Source of the DNA: Bradyrhizobium sp. AUGA SZCCT0176 | GTDB lineage: Bacteria > Pseudomonadota > Alphaproteobacteria > Rhizobiales > Xanthobacteraceae | Direction of reading: 5' to 3' | DNA: 64,000 bases | NCBI RefSeq assembly: GCF_018130145.1 | Contig: NZ_JAFCMB010000001.1 | Location: forward strand, 1 to 64,000 | Part shown: one piece after another, positions 24,256 through 33,607 of the stretch | Layout of the letters: each line of letters begins with the position of its first letter | How positions within the stretch are numbered: position 1 is the stretch's first letter | Notes under the pieces: model-generated | Seen by the model: the letters and a program-made list of their open reading frames with translations, nothing else | What the model was told of the DNA's origin: nothing | Databases searched by the model: none | Program-made: the position numbers and the translations under genes

Positions 24256-25881
24256 ATGCCGCAGCCCAAGAACGTCCTCTGGATCATGTGCGATCAGCTT
24301 CGCTATGATTATTTGGGCTGTACCGGCCACCCGACGCTGACCACGCCGAACATCGATGCGATGGCGAAACGCGGCGTGCGCTTTTCAAAAGCCTATGTGC
24401 AGTCACCGATCTGTGGCCCCTCGCGGATGTCGTTCTACACCGGCCGCTACATGCGCTCGCACGGCTCGCACTGGAACGGCTGGCCGCTGCGGGTGGGCGA
24501 GCCCACGCTCGGCGATCACCTGAACAAGATCGGCGTCCGCAACGTGCTGGTCGGCAAGACCCACATGGCCCCTGACATCGAAGGCCTGAAGGCGCTCGGG
24601 ATCGCGCCGGATTCCATCATCGGCGTGCATGTGTCGGAATGCGGTTTTGAGCCCTATGAACGCGACGACGGCCTGCATCCCGATAACCGGCCCCGCCCGC
24701 GTTACGACAATTATCTTCGTGAGCAGGGCTATGAGGCCACCAATCCCTGGGAGCACTGGGCCAATTCAGGCGCGGATGACGACGGCGCGCTGCAGAATGG
24801 CTGGCTATTGGTGCACGCCGACAAGGCCGCGCGCGTTTCCGAAGAGCATTCCGAAACGCCCTACATGACCCGCCGCGCGATGGATTTTATCACAGAGGCC
24901 GAAGCGGACGGACGTCCCTGGTGCCTGCATCTGTCCTATATCAAGCCGCATTGGCCCTATATCGCCCCCGAGCCCTACGCCAGCATGTACAGCGCCGCCG
25001 ACATCTTGCCGGCGGTACGCTCGGAGAAGGAGCGTCTGGAAGCCCATCCGGTGTTCGCCGCCTATATGGACATGCGCTACTCGCGCAACATGGCGCGCGA
25101 CGAGGCGCGGGAAAAAGTCATCCCGACCTATATGGGCCTGATCAAGCAGATCGACGACCAGATGGGCGTGCTGATGCAGTTCCTGGAGAGCCGCGGCCTG
25201 CTCGACACCACGATGATCGTGTTCACCTCTGACCATGGCGACTATCTCGGCGACCACTGGATGGGCGAGAAGGATCTGTTCCACGATCAATCCGCCAAAA
25301 TTCCGCTGATCGTGATCGATCCGTCACGCGAGGCCGACGCGACGCGCGGCACTGTCAGCGATGCGCTGGTCGAGGCGATCGATCTGGCGCCGACCTTCAT
25401 CGAGTATTTCGGCGGCAAGGCGCCGGATCATATTCTCGAAGGCCGCTCCCTGATGCCCCTGCTGCACGGCGCTACTCCCGCCGATTGGCGCAAGGTGGCG
25501 TTCTCCGAGTACGATTACTGCATGCAGGACGTTCGCTTGAAGCTGAACCAGCCGATCGAACAATGCCGCCTGTTCATGGCGTTCGACGGCCGCTGGAAAT
25601 ACGTTCAGGCCTCAGGCTTCCGCCCGATGCTCTACGACCTCGAAAGCGATCCGCAGGAATTTGTCGATCGCGGCGAAGATCCGTCATGCGCTGACGTGAT
25701 CGGGCGGCTGCAGGCGGCGCTGTTCGACTGGGCGCTGCATCCCAAGATGCACATCACCACGCCGAACGCGAAGATCGCCGCCTACGCGGAGAACCAGCTT
25801 CAGGTCAAGAACGGCGTACTGATCGGGATCTGGGACGAGGCGGAGCTCGCCGCGATCCGCAAGCGGATTGCAACGCAATAG
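24256..25881 (+). CDS. Sulfatase-family hydrolase (phosphonate monoester hydrolase / arylsulfatase-like)
   Basis: A 541-residue alkaline-phosphatase-superfamily enzyme. The formylglycine site is C53-G-P-S-R57, so it needs an FGE maturase encoded elsewhere. Metal ligands include D13 in MCDQLRYD and the Asp/His of TSDHGDYLGDH. The WIMCDQLRYDYLGC start and the length fit rhizobial phosphonate monoester hydrolases (Rhizobium PMH), which cleave phospho- and sulfo-esters promiscuously. No signal peptide, so cytoplasmic. The ankyrin gene starts 17 bases after its stop, suggesting one transcript. No sulfonate or phosphonate transporter is adjacent, so the natural substrate is uncertain. Confidence 0.87.
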   Translation: MPQPKNVLWIMCDQLRYDYLGCTGHPTLTTPNIDAMAKRGVRFSKAYVQSPICGPSRMSFYTGRYMRSHGSHWNGWPLRVGEPTLGDHLNKIGVRNVLVGKTHMAPDIEGLKALGIAPDSIIGVHVSECGFEPYERDDGLHPDNRPRPRYDNYLREQGYEATNPWEHWANSGADDDGALQNGWLLVHADKAARVSEEHSETPYMTRRAMDFITEAEADGRPWCLHLSYIKPHWPYIAPEPYASMYSAADILPAVRSEKERLEAHPVFAAYMDMRYSRNMARDEAREKVIPTYMGLIKQIDDQMGVLMQFLESRGLLDTTMIVFTSDHGDYLGDHWMGEKDLFHDQSAKIPLIVIDPSREADATRGTVSDALVEAIDLAPTFIEYFGGKAPDHILEGRSLMPLLHGATPADWRKVAFSEYDYCMQDVRLKLNQPIEQCRLFMAFDGRWKYVQASGFRPMLYDLESDPQEFVDRGEDPSCADVIGRLQAALFDWALHPKMHITTPNAKIAAYAENQLQVKNGVLIGIWDEAELAAIRKRIATQ

Positions 25882-25898
25882 CGCCGGGAGGCTCTCCC

Positions 25899-26579
25899 AT
25901 GCATGTCCTCGCTGCCCTGCTTCTCGCGCTCGTGACCACCCTGCCCGCCTCCGCCCAGATCGCCCCGACCGAGACGGAAGTGCGTGCCTATGGCGGCCTG
26001 CATGCCGCCGCCGCCCGCGGCGACATCGCCGAAATCGAACAGCGCATCGGCTCAAATGAAAACAAGGAAGCGACCGACAGCCGGCAACGAACGCCGCTGC
26101 ACGTCGCCGTCTACCTGAAAAAGCACGATGCCGCCCGCGCCCTGATCCGGCTCGGCGCCGATCCCAACAAGCTTGAGATCGATCGTTACGACATCATCAC
26201 GATCGCGGCGGTCGCCAACGATGTGCCGATGCTCCGAATCGCGATCGAGGGCGGAGGCAACCCAAAGGCCGTCACCAGCCGCTACGACGGCACGGCCCTG
26301 ATCGCGGCAGCTCATCTTGGCCATGCTGAAGTGGTGCGAATGCTGATCGCCGCGAAGGCACCGCTGGATCACGTCAACAATCTGAAATGGACCGCGCTGA
26401 TCGAATCCATCGTGCTTGGCGACGGCGGCAGGAACCACACCGAGACGCTGCGCGCCCTGGTCGAGGCCGGCGCCGACGTGAACATTCCGGACGGCAGTGG
26501 CGCGACACCGCTCAAACTCGCGAAAGGTCACGGCTATCGCGAGATGGTGGCCATCCTGGAAAAGGCCGGAGCGAAATGA
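25899..26579 (+). CDS. Exported ankyrin-repeat protein
   Basis: A 226-residue protein with a signal peptide (residues 1-20, cleavage likely after ASAQ) and about five ankyrin repeats: YGGLHAAAARGDIAEIEQRI, RTPLHVAVYLKKHDAARALI, then DIITIAAVANDVPMLRIAIE, GTALIAAAHLGHAEVVRMLI, TALIESIVLGDG and ATPLKLAKGHGYREMVAILE. It should act by protein binding in the periplasm. Coupling to the sulfatase-like gene (17 bases) suggests a linked role, but no biochemical function is known. ATG 25899 follows GGGAGGC. Confidence 0.87.
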   Translation: MHVLAALLLALVTTLPASAQIAPTETEVRAYGGLHAAAARGDIAEIEQRIGSNENKEATDSRQRTPLHVAVYLKKHDAARALIRLGADPNKLEIDRYDIITIAAVANDVPMLRIAIEGGGNPKAVTSRYDGTALIAAAHLGHAEVVRMLIAAKAPLDHVNNLKWTALIESIVLGDGGRNHTETLRALVEAGADVNIPDGSGATPLKLAKGHGYREMVAILEKAGAK

Positions 26580-26615
26580 GGGTAGTCCTCGAACCGATAT
26601 CAGTGCGCGCCAGCC

Positions 26616-27584
26616 TCAATTCGTGATCTTGTAGCCGGTTGCCTTCACGATCGGCTGCCAGAATGCGGTGTCGGCGGCGAGCCTTTGCGTCAATTCCTCC
26701 GGTGTCGAGCCGACCGGGATAAGCATTATCGCGAGCAGCTTCTCCTTCACATCCGGCTTCGTCAGCACCTCGGCAACCGCGGCGCTGACCTTTTTCGCGA
26801 AGTCCGGCGAGCTGCCCGCCGGCAGCCACATGCCGTACCAGGCATCGGCCACCAGATCGACGCCGCTTTCCTTCAGAGTAGGAATGTCCGGCAAGAACGA
26901 CGAGCGCGTGGCACTGGCAATCGCAACGATCTTTAATCCCCCGGCGCGATGCTGCGCGATCGCATCTGACACTGTTGTGATACCGAACGGTAAATGGCCG
27001 CCGATCAGGTCGTTCACGATTAACGCGGAGCCGCGGTACGGCACCTTGGTCATCGAAAGGCCGAGCACCTGCTCGAGCTGCCAACCGGTGAAATGCGGGA
27101 TGTTGCCGCTGCCCGGCACGCCGTAGGTCGCCTTTGCAGGGTTTGCCTTCAGCCAAGCCACCAATTCCCTAAAATCCTTGACGCCAATCGCGGAGCTCGC
27201 CGCGATGGCAAACTCGAAGCGAACAAGTTGCGATACGGGCACGAAATCTTTCGCCGCATCGAAGCTTGGCGCGGTCTCGACCATCGGCAGCAGATACATG
27301 GTGGGACCGGTGGTCACGAGAACGGTGGCGTCGTCGGGGCTCGCGCCCTTCACTGCCCGGATACCGATCAACCCGTCGCCCCCGGTACGGCTCTCGACAA
27401 TCACGTTGCGATCGAGCGCAGGCCCGAGATACTGCGCGATCAGGCGGCACAGCGCATCGCCGCTGCCGCCCGCCGCAAACGGGAAAATGATCTTCGTCAG
27501 CGGGCCGGACTGGCCAAGCGCCTCGCCCGTGCGACCGACCAATGACAGTCCAGCACATCCCGCCAAAAACGACCGACGATCCAT
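26616..27584 (-). CDS. Bug/TctC-type tripartite-tricarboxylate-transporter binding protein
   Basis: A 322-residue periplasmic binding protein. The N-terminus has a Tat-like MDRRSFLAGCAG, where LAGC could also act as a lipobox. The mature part begins with KIIFPFAAGGSGDALCRLIA, the Bug-family ligand loop, and continues with YGVPGSGNIPHFTG and VPYRGSALIVNDLIGGH, both hallmarks. Family members bind carboxylates such as citrate, glutarate or nicotinate-like compounds; no TctA/TctB permease is nearby, as is common for Bug proteins. It is convergent with the ankyrin gene and divergent from proB. Confidence 0.9.
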   Translation of the reverse strand: MDRRSFLAGCAGLSLVGRTGEALGQSGPLTKIIFPFAAGGSGDALCRLIAQYLGPALDRNVIVESRTGGDGLIGIRAVKGASPDDATVLVTTGPTMYLLPMVETAPSFDAAKDFVPVSQLVRFEFAIAASSAIGVKDFRELVAWLKANPAKATYGVPGSGNIPHFTGWQLEQVLGLSMTKVPYRGSALIVNDLIGGHLPFGITTVSDAIAQHRAGGLKIVAIASATRSSFLPDIPTLKESGVDLVADAWYGMWLPAGSSPDFAKKVSAAVAEVLTKPDVKEKLLAIMLIPVGSTPEELTQRLAADTAFWQPIVKATGYKITN

Positions 27585-27728
27585 TTATCTTCCCCCCGCA
27601 AGATTTGCCCCATTACACCAGACTGGGGCCACCATTGAAACATAGCTCATACGGTGCTGGGTCGCTTGCACCGGCCCGCGTCCTGCTGCAAAACAGCCCC
27701 CTTCCAGAGCATTCGAAGACCTCAATCC

Positions 27729-28871
27729 ATGAAACGCCCCGCGCTCAAGAGTTTTCGCCGTATCGTCGTCAAGGTCGGCTCGTCGCTGCTGATCGATTCC
27801 GATGCGGGCGAGGTGCGGGCGTCGTGGCTGGCTGCCCTTGCCGCCGATATCGCCAAACTCCACGGCGAGGGCCGCGATGTGCTGGTGGTTTCGTCGGGCT
27901 CAATTGCGCTCGGACGCAGCCGCCTCAAGCTGCCGCGCGGGCCGTTAAAACTGGAGGAAAGCCAAGGCGCGGCGGCGGTCGGACAGATCGCGCTGGCGCG
28001 GATCTGGTCGGAAGTGCTCGGCGATCACGGCATCGGGGCCGGGCAGATCCTGGTGACGCTGCAGGACACCGAGGAGCGGCGCCGCTATCTCAACGCCCGC
28101 TCCACCATCGCCAAACTGCTGGAATGGCGCGCGGTGCCCGTCATCAACGAGAACGACACGGTTGCCACCAACGAGATCCGCTACGGCGACAATGACCGTC
28201 TCGCCGCGCGCGTCGCCACCATGGCGAGCGCCGATCTGCTGATCCTGTTGTCCGATATCGACGGCCTCTACGACGCGCCGCCCGGCGCCAATCCCAATGC
28301 CAAACTGATTCCGATCGTCGAATCCGTCACCTCGGAAATCGAGGCGATGGCGGGGGCCGCCGAATCCGAGTTGTCGCGCGGCGGCATGTACACCAAGATC
28401 GAGGCTGCGAAGATCGCGACCACCGCCGGGACGCACATGCTGATCGCGTCGGGCAAGATCGAACATCCCCTCAAAGCCATCGCCGACGGCGGCCGCTGCA
28501 CCTGGTTCCTGACACCGGCCAACCCCGTCACGGCGCGAAAACGCTGGATCGCGGGATCGCTGGAGCCCAAGGGCACGCTGACCATCGACGCCGGTGCGGT
28601 CACCGCGTTGCGCGCGGGAAAAAGCCTGCTGCCGGCCGGTGTGATCCGGATCGACGGCCAGTTCGCCCGCGGCGACGCCGTGGTGGTGCGCGGCCCGGAT
28701 ACCCATGAGATCGGCCGCGGCCTCGTCGCCTACGACGCCGAGGACGCCGAAAAGATCAAAGGCCGCTCCTCCCCTGATGTAATGGCCATTCTGGGCATCA
28801 GCGGCCGGGCCGAAATGATCCACCGCGACGATTTGGTGGTGGGGCCGGCGGGGACCGTTCCGGCCAAATAG
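27729..28871 (+). CDS. proB: Glutamate 5-kinase
   Basis: First enzyme of proline synthesis: phosphorylates glutamate at the gamma carboxyl. Residues 8-255 form the amino-acid-kinase domain ([48 protein letters not shown], and [15 protein letters not shown]). Residues 275-370 form the C-terminal PUA domain. 380 residues, usual length. ATG 27729 chosen over an upstream in-frame ATG at 27654, since the kinase fold starts directly. It is followed by proA after 110-125 bases. Confidence 0.97.
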   Translation: MKRPALKSFRRIVVKVGSSLLIDSDAGEVRASWLAALAADIAKLHGEGRDVLVVSSGSIALGRSRLKLPRGPLKLEESQGAAAVGQIALARIWSEVLGDHGIGAGQILVTLQDTEERRRYLNARSTIAKLLEWRAVPVINENDTVATNEIRYGDNDRLAARVATMASADLLILLSDIDGLYDAPPGANPNAKLIPIVESVTSEIEAMAGAAESELSRGGMYTKIEAAKIATTAGTHMLIASGKIEHPLKAIADGGRCTWFLTPANPVTARKRWIAGSLEPKGTLTIDAGAVTALRAGKSLLPAGVIRIDGQFARGDAVVVRGPDTHEIGRGLVAYDAEDAEKIKGRSSPDVMAILGISGRAEMIHRDDLVVGPAGTVPAK

Positions 28872-28996
28872 GCCAGTGGCCGACCTCTCCGCCCTGCCCA
28901 GCCCACCAGCCATGCCGGCTCCGCACCTCGCAAAAGCGGGATTTCCGTGCTAGGACATGGCCTTAACCTGATACCTGCCTGATGTTTGGGACCGCC

Positions 28997-30289
28997 ATGA
29001 CTGCGCCGCTGAAAGCCATCGACGGCAACGCCGATTTACCCGCTTTGATGACCGAACTCGCTTCCCGCGCGCGCGCTGCTGCGCGGGTGCTGGCGCTCGC
29101 CTCGCCCGACCAGAAGAACCGGGCGCTCGACGCCATCGCATCCGCGATCCGCAGCCACGCGCCTGATATCCTCGCCGCCAATGCCGAGGACGTCGCCGAA
29201 GTGCGCGCCGGCGGCGCGACCTCGGCCTTCATCGATCGCCTGACGCTGACGCCGGCCCGGGTCGAAGCGATGGCCGAGGGTGTCGCGACCGTGCGCGGGA
29301 TTGCCGATCCGATCGGCGCCGTCACCGAAAGCTGGCAGCGCCCCAACGGCATGACCATCGAGCGCGTGCGGGTGCCTCTCGGCGTCATCGCCGTGATCTT
29401 CGAAAGCCGCCCCAATGTCGCCGCCGACGCCGGCGTGCTGTGCCTGAAATCCGGCAACGCCGTGATCCTGCGCGGCGGCTCCGACAGTTTCCGTTCCTGC
29501 CGCGCGATCCATGATTGCCTGGTGCAGGGCCTTCGCGAAGCCGGTCTGCCCGAGGCCGCGATCACGCTGGTGCCGACCCGTGATCGCGCGGCCGTCGGCC
29601 TGCTGCTGACCGGCTTGAACGGCGGCGTCGACGTGATCGTGCCGCGCGGCGGCAAGAGCCTGGTCGCGCGCGTTGAAGCCGAAGCGCGCGTGCCGGTGTT
29701 TGCACATCTCGAAGGCGTCAACCACGTCTATGTCGATCACACCGCCAAGCTCGAAATGGCGAAGTCGATCGTGCTCAATGCCAAGATGCGCCGCCCCGGC
29801 GTTTGCGGGGCCGCCGAGACCTTGCTGGTCGATCGGGCCGGCGCGTCTGTCAGCCTCAAGCCGCTGGTCGAAATGCTGATCGATGCCGGCTGTGAAGTGC
29901 GCGGCGACGCCGCCGTGCAGCGCGTCGACAGCAGGGTGAAACCCGCGTCCGACGAAGACTGGGACACCGAATATGAGGACGCGATCATCGCGGCGAAAGT
30001 TGTCGATGGGCTCGATGACGCGATCGCGCATATCCAGAATCACGGCTCGCACCACACCGATGCGATCGTGACGGAAGACGCCGATGCCGCCGAGAAATTC
30101 CTCAGCGAGGTCGACTCGGCCATCGTTCTCCACAACGCCTCGACGCAATTCGCCGATGGCGGCGAATTCGGCTTCGGCGCCGAGATCGGCATTGCCACCG
30201 GCAAATTCCACGCCCGCGGCCCTGTCGGCGCCGAGCAACTGACCAGTTTCAAATATCGCGTCCACGGCACCGGGCAGACGCGGCCGTGA
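28997..30289 (+). CDS. proA: Gamma-glutamyl phosphate reductase
   Basis: Reduces glutamyl phosphate to glutamate semialdehyde with NADPH. It has the aldehyde-dehydrogenase-like fold; [25 protein letters not shown] and the cysteine of [13 protein letters not shown] (active-site Cys) are visible, with the [19 protein letters not shown] ending typical of ProA. Either ATG 28997 ([10 protein letters not shown], 430 residues) or ATG 28982, five codons up, may be used. It forms an operon-like unit with proB and is followed by nadD. Confidence 0.96.
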   Translation: MTAPLKAIDGNADLPALMTELASRARAAARVLALASPDQKNRALDAIASAIRSHAPDILAANAEDVAEVRAGGATSAFIDRLTLTPARVEAMAEGVATVRGIADPIGAVTESWQRPNGMTIERVRVPLGVIAVIFESRPNVAADAGVLCLKSGNAVILRGGSDSFRSCRAIHDCLVQGLREAGLPEAAITLVPTRDRAAVGLLLTGLNGGVDVIVPRGGKSLVARVEAEARVPVFAHLEGVNHVYVDHTAKLEMAKSIVLNAKMRRPGVCGAAETLLVDRAGASVSLKPLVEMLIDAGCEVRGDAAVQRVDSRVKPASDEDWDTEYEDAIIAAKVVDGLDDAIAHIQNHGSHHTDAIVTEDADAAEKFLSEVDSAIVLHNASTQFADGGEFGFGAEIGIATGKFHARGPVGAEQLTSFKYRVHGTGQTRP

Positions 30290-30326
30290 CCCTAACGACG
30301 CTTTCGAGCAAAACCCCGCGCGCGCA

Positions 30327-30965
30327 GTGGCGGCATTGATGCCGCCGCAATCCGTTTCGCAAGCGATCCCGTTCCACACCAACGGCATGCGCGTTGGCCT
30401 GCTCGGCGGCTCGTTCAATCCGCCGCACGCGGCGCACCGCGCCATCAGCCAGTTCGCGCTGAAGCGTCTGAAGCTCGATCGCGTCTGGTGGCTGCTGACA
30501 CCGGGCAATCCGTTGAAGGATAATGGCGGGCTGCACGACCTGTCCGAACGCGCCGATGCCGCGCGGAAAGTCGCCGACGATCCGCGCATCGATATCAGCT
30601 GTCTCGAAGCTGTCATTGGCGTCAGGTACACTGTCGATACGATCATCCATTTGCGGCGCCGCGTCTCCGGTGTGCATTTTGTCTGGATCATGGGCGCTGA
30701 TAATCTTGCGCAGTTCCATCGCTGGAAGGATTGGCGGCGCATCGCGTCCGAGGTGCCGATCGCTGTGATCGACCGCCCCCCACAGAGTTTCCGGGCGCTT
30801 GCCGCCCCTGCCGCACAGGCGCTGGCGCGCTACCGCCTGCCCGAGAATCAGGCCGCCCGGCTGGCGGATCAGCAGACCCCCGCCTGGGCTTTCCTCACCG
30901 GCATGAAACTGAACCTGTCTTCGACCGGCCTTCGGAACTCGGACGGAAGCTGGAGGACGAAGTGA
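30327..30965 (+). CDS. nadD: Nicotinate-nucleotide adenylyltransferase
   Basis: Converts nicotinate mononucleotide to deamido-NAD. The nucleotidyltransferase motif [16 protein letters not shown] lies at about 24-40, [14 protein letters not shown] at about 113-126 and the SSTGLR motif near the C-terminus. The frame starts at GTG 30327; ATG 30339 (four codons later) is an alternative start, and conserved sequence begins only at about residue 21. It lies 37 bases after proA, in the conserved proBA-nadD-rsfS-rlmH order. Confidence 0.95.
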   Translation: MAALMPPQSVSQAIPFHTNGMRVGLLGGSFNPPHAAHRAISQFALKRLKLDRVWWLLTPGNPLKDNGGLHDLSERADAARKVADDPRIDISCLEAVIGVRYTVDTIIHLRRRVSGVHFVWIMGADNLAQFHRWKDWRRIASEVPIAVIDRPPQSFRALAAPAAQALARYRLPENQAARLADQQTPAWAFLTGMKLNLSSTGLRNSDGSWRTK

Positions 30966-31097
30966 GCCTTGAAAGTCAGCTTTGGGGCTCACTGGAATAT
31001 TGAAACCGTTAACCCCACATGCCTAATATAGCCCGTGGGCGCCAAGGATTCGGCGTTCGCGATACAGTGAAAGGAATGGTCCCTGGCCACATCTGTA

Positions 31098-31559
31098 TTG
31101 TCCAAGTCTGTTTTGCCCAAGGTTTCCAAGACTCCTGCAAAGGCGACTCCTGCAAAGCCTGCTGCAAAAACCGCCCGCAAAACATCGACCAAAGCTGCGG
31201 CCTTGAAGGCGCAACCCGACGCCGACAAGACGCTGAATATGATCCTCTCCCGCCTCGACGATATGAAGGCGGAAGAAACGGTCACCATCGACCTTCGCGG
31301 CAAATCGGCTTTTTCCGACTACATGATCGTCACCACGGGCCGGGCCAACCGGCACGTCGGCGCGATCGCGGAAAACGTCACCAAGGCCCTGAAGGAAACC
31401 GGCATCAAAGGCATCCATGTCGAGGGCTTGCCCAATTGCGACTGGGTGCTGATCGATTCCGGCGATGTGGTCGTGCACGTATTCAGACCCGAGGTGCGCG
31501 AATTCTACAATCTGGAAAGATTGTGGACGCAAAACCCGGCGGCGGCGAAGGCGATCTGA
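31098..31559 (+). CDS. rsfS: Ribosome silencing factor RsfS
   Basis: Binds L14 on the 50S subunit and blocks joining to 30S during starvation. Residues 1-40 are a Lys/Ala/Pro-rich extension; residues 43-150 are the RsfS domain (DLRGKSAFSDYMIVTTGRANRHVGAIAENV, then GLPNCDWVLIDSGDVVVHVF). The frame opens at TTG 31098; no strong ribosome site is seen there, so the exact start is uncertain within the low-complexity extension. It lies between nadD and rlmH as expected. Confidence 0.93.
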   Translation: MSKSVLPKVSKTPAKATPAKPAAKTARKTSTKAAALKAQPDADKTLNMILSRLDDMKAEETVTIDLRGKSAFSDYMIVTTGRANRHVGAIAENVTKALKETGIKGIHVEGLPNCDWVLIDSGDVVVHVFRPEVREFYNLERLWTQNPAAAKAI

Positions 31560-31660
31560 GTTTTTGAGCCGATGCGAATCGGCTGCAGCGCATGTAGCGT
31601 GCGTGCGCCGTTGGCGCGCGAGTAAACGATTTGACGCATTTTTTGCGCGGCATGCTTTGA

Positions 31661-32143
31661 ATGAAGATCGTCGTCGTTTCCATCGGCCGGCTGAAACAGG
31701 GCCCGGAGCGGGAACTGGCCGAACGCTATCGCGAGCGCTTCGAGGACATCGGCCGCAAGCTCGGCTTTCGCGGCCTCGAGATTCATGAAATTCCGGAAAG
31801 CCGCGCGCGCGACGCCGCGACCCGGATCGCCGACGAGGCGGCTGCGATTTCAGCGCTGATCCCGGAGAAATGCGTGCTGGTGGCGCTCGACGAACGCGGC
31901 AAGAGCATCGACAGCGCAAGCTTCGCCCAGCAGCTCGGCCGCTGGCGTGACGAAGCTGTCGCCAACACAATTTTCACAATCGGCGGCGCGGACGGACTTT
32001 CGCCCGATTTGCAGCGCAGAGCCAAGCTGCGCATTGCGTTCGGCTCGGCGACCTGGCCGCATCAAATGGTCCGCGTCATGCTTCTGGAACAGATTTACCG
32101 GGCCGCGACGATTCTGTCGGGCCACCCCTATCACCGCGCTTAG
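31661..32143 (+). CDS. rlmH: 23S rRNA pseudouridine-1915 N3-methyltransferase RlmH
   Basis: A 160-residue SPOUT methyltransferase that modifies helix 69 of 23S rRNA. Clear signatures are VALDERGKSIDSASFAQQL, FTIGGADGLSP (SAM-binding knot) and MVRVMLLEQIYRAATILSGHPYHR at the C-terminus. It follows rsfS by about 100 bases in the conserved order. ATG 31661 gives the standard MKIVVVSIGRLK start. Confidence 0.97.
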   Translation: MKIVVVSIGRLKQGPERELAERYRERFEDIGRKLGFRGLEIHEIPESRARDAATRIADEAAAISALIPEKCVLVALDERGKSIDSASFAQQLGRWRDEAVANTIFTIGGADGLSPDLQRRAKLRIAFGSATWPHQMVRVMLLEQIYRAATILSGHPYHRA

Positions 32144-32179
32144 GCACGGTAGCGTGAATAGAGAGCGCTGAATAACTGG

Positions 32180-33607
32180 ATGCACACAACACGGGACATT
32201 CAAGTACGCGCTGACGCCATCGGCCATGATGGTTCGTTGGCGTCGCGTGTTCCGCTTTGCGTCGTGCTGTTGTCCGCAAGCCTGATGGGTCTTTCGATTT
32301 CGCCGGCGGCCGCGCAGGTGACGGCGCCCGCACAGCCGGCACCATCCCAGCAAGCGCCTGCCCAGCAGTTGCCTGCCCAACAAGCCGCCGCGCCTTCCCC
32401 CGAAGCTATCAAGGAACGCGAGCAGGAACTGGAAGCCGCGCGCGAGCAGCAGAAGAAGGCCGCCGAGCTGCAGCAGAAGCTTAAAGCTGATATCGCAGCG
32501 ATCGGGCAGGACCGCAGCAAGCTCAACGCGCAGCTGATCGACATCGCCGCCCAGGTGCGCGGCGTGGAAACGCGCATCGGCGACGCCGAAGCGCGGCTGC
32601 GTCCGCTCGACAGCCGTGAGCAGCAGATTCGCGGCTCCCTCGACTCGCGCCGCGCCGAGATCATCGAGGTGCTGGCCGCGCTGCAGCGTGCTGGACGGCG
32701 CACACCGCCGGCGCTGCTGGTCCGCCCGGAAGACGCGCTGCAATCGCTCCGCACCGCCATGCTGCTCGGATCTGTTGTGCCCGAGCTCCGCGGTCGCGCG
32801 GAAAGATTGGCCAACGATCTCGGCGAACTCGTCGCGCTCCGCAAGACCATCGCCACCGAGCGCGATGCGCTGGCGCTCGACCGTGACAAGTTGAAAGACG
32901 ATCAGGTCCGGATGGCCGCGCTGGTCGAGGAGCGGCAGCGCAAGCAGAGCGCGATCGAACGAGACATGGAAGCGGAAGCCGCGCGCGCCATCACCCTGTC
33001 CAAACAAGTCGACAGTTTGCAGGGCCTGATCGCCAAGCTGGAGCAGGACCTGAAAAGCGCCGCCAAGGCGGCCGCCACCGCCAGCCTGAAGGGGGCCCCG
33101 GTGACCCCCGGTGGCAAGCCCAATCTGGGGGCACTGAAGGATCCTGCCCGGCTCAGCCCGGCGATCGCCTTTGCCTCCGCCAAGGGATTATTCGCCCTGC
33201 CGGTCAATGGCCGCAAGATTCGCGATTTTGGCGGTTCCGACGGCGCGGGTGGCGTCGAAAAAGGCATTTCCTTGGCAACCCGGGCCGGTGCCCAGGTCAC
33301 AACCCCGTGTGACGGCTGGGTTGTTTACGCCGGGCCGTTCCGCAGCTACGGACAACTCTTGATCCTCAATGCCGGTGGCGGGTATCATGTCCTGATCGCC
33401 GGGATGGAGCGCATTTCGGTTAACATCGGCCAGTTTGTACTTACGGGGGAGCCGGTCGCGACCATGGGGTCGACATCCCAGGTTGCATCCATTCTCGCCA
33501 CCACCGCGAGTCAGCCCGTGCTCTATGTTGAGTTCCGTAAGGACGGCACTCCAATCGATCCAGGCCCATGGTGGGCCGCAAATGAAGGCGAAAAGGTTCG
33601 CGGATGA
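32180..33607 (+). CDS. Murein hydrolase activator, EnvC-like (LytM/M23 family)
   Basis: A 475-residue periplasmic protein. It has a signal peptide (about 22-46, ending in SPAAAQ), a Pro/Gln-rich linker, long coiled coil (75-290, heptads rich in Glu/Gln/Lys/Leu) and a C-terminal LytM domain (about 340-465, GISLATRAGAQVTTPCDGWVVYAG). The LytM metal ligands (HxxxD and HxH) are replaced, so it should activate amidases rather than cut peptidoglycan itself, as EnvC does. Its stop overlaps the ctpA start (ATGA at 33604-33607), a coupling usual in alphaproteobacteria. Confidence 0.9.
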   Translation: MHTTRDIQVRADAIGHDGSLASRVPLCVVLLSASLMGLSISPAAAQVTAPAQPAPSQQAPAQQLPAQQAAAPSPEAIKEREQELEAAREQQKKAAELQQKLKADIAAIGQDRSKLNAQLIDIAAQVRGVETRIGDAEARLRPLDSREQQIRGSLDSRRAEIIEVLAALQRAGRRTPPALLVRPEDALQSLRTAMLLGSVVPELRGRAERLANDLGELVALRKTIATERDALALDRDKLKDDQVRMAALVEERQRKQSAIERDMEAEAARAITLSKQVDSLQGLIAKLEQDLKSAAKAAATASLKGAPVTPGGKPNLGALKDPARLSPAIAFASAKGLFALPVNGRKIRDFGGSDGAGGVEKGISLATRAGAQVTTPCDGWVVYAGPFRSYGQLLILNAGGGYHVLIAGMERISVNIGQFVLTGEPVATMGSTSQVASILATTASQPVLYVEFRKDGTPIDPGPWWAANEGEKVRG

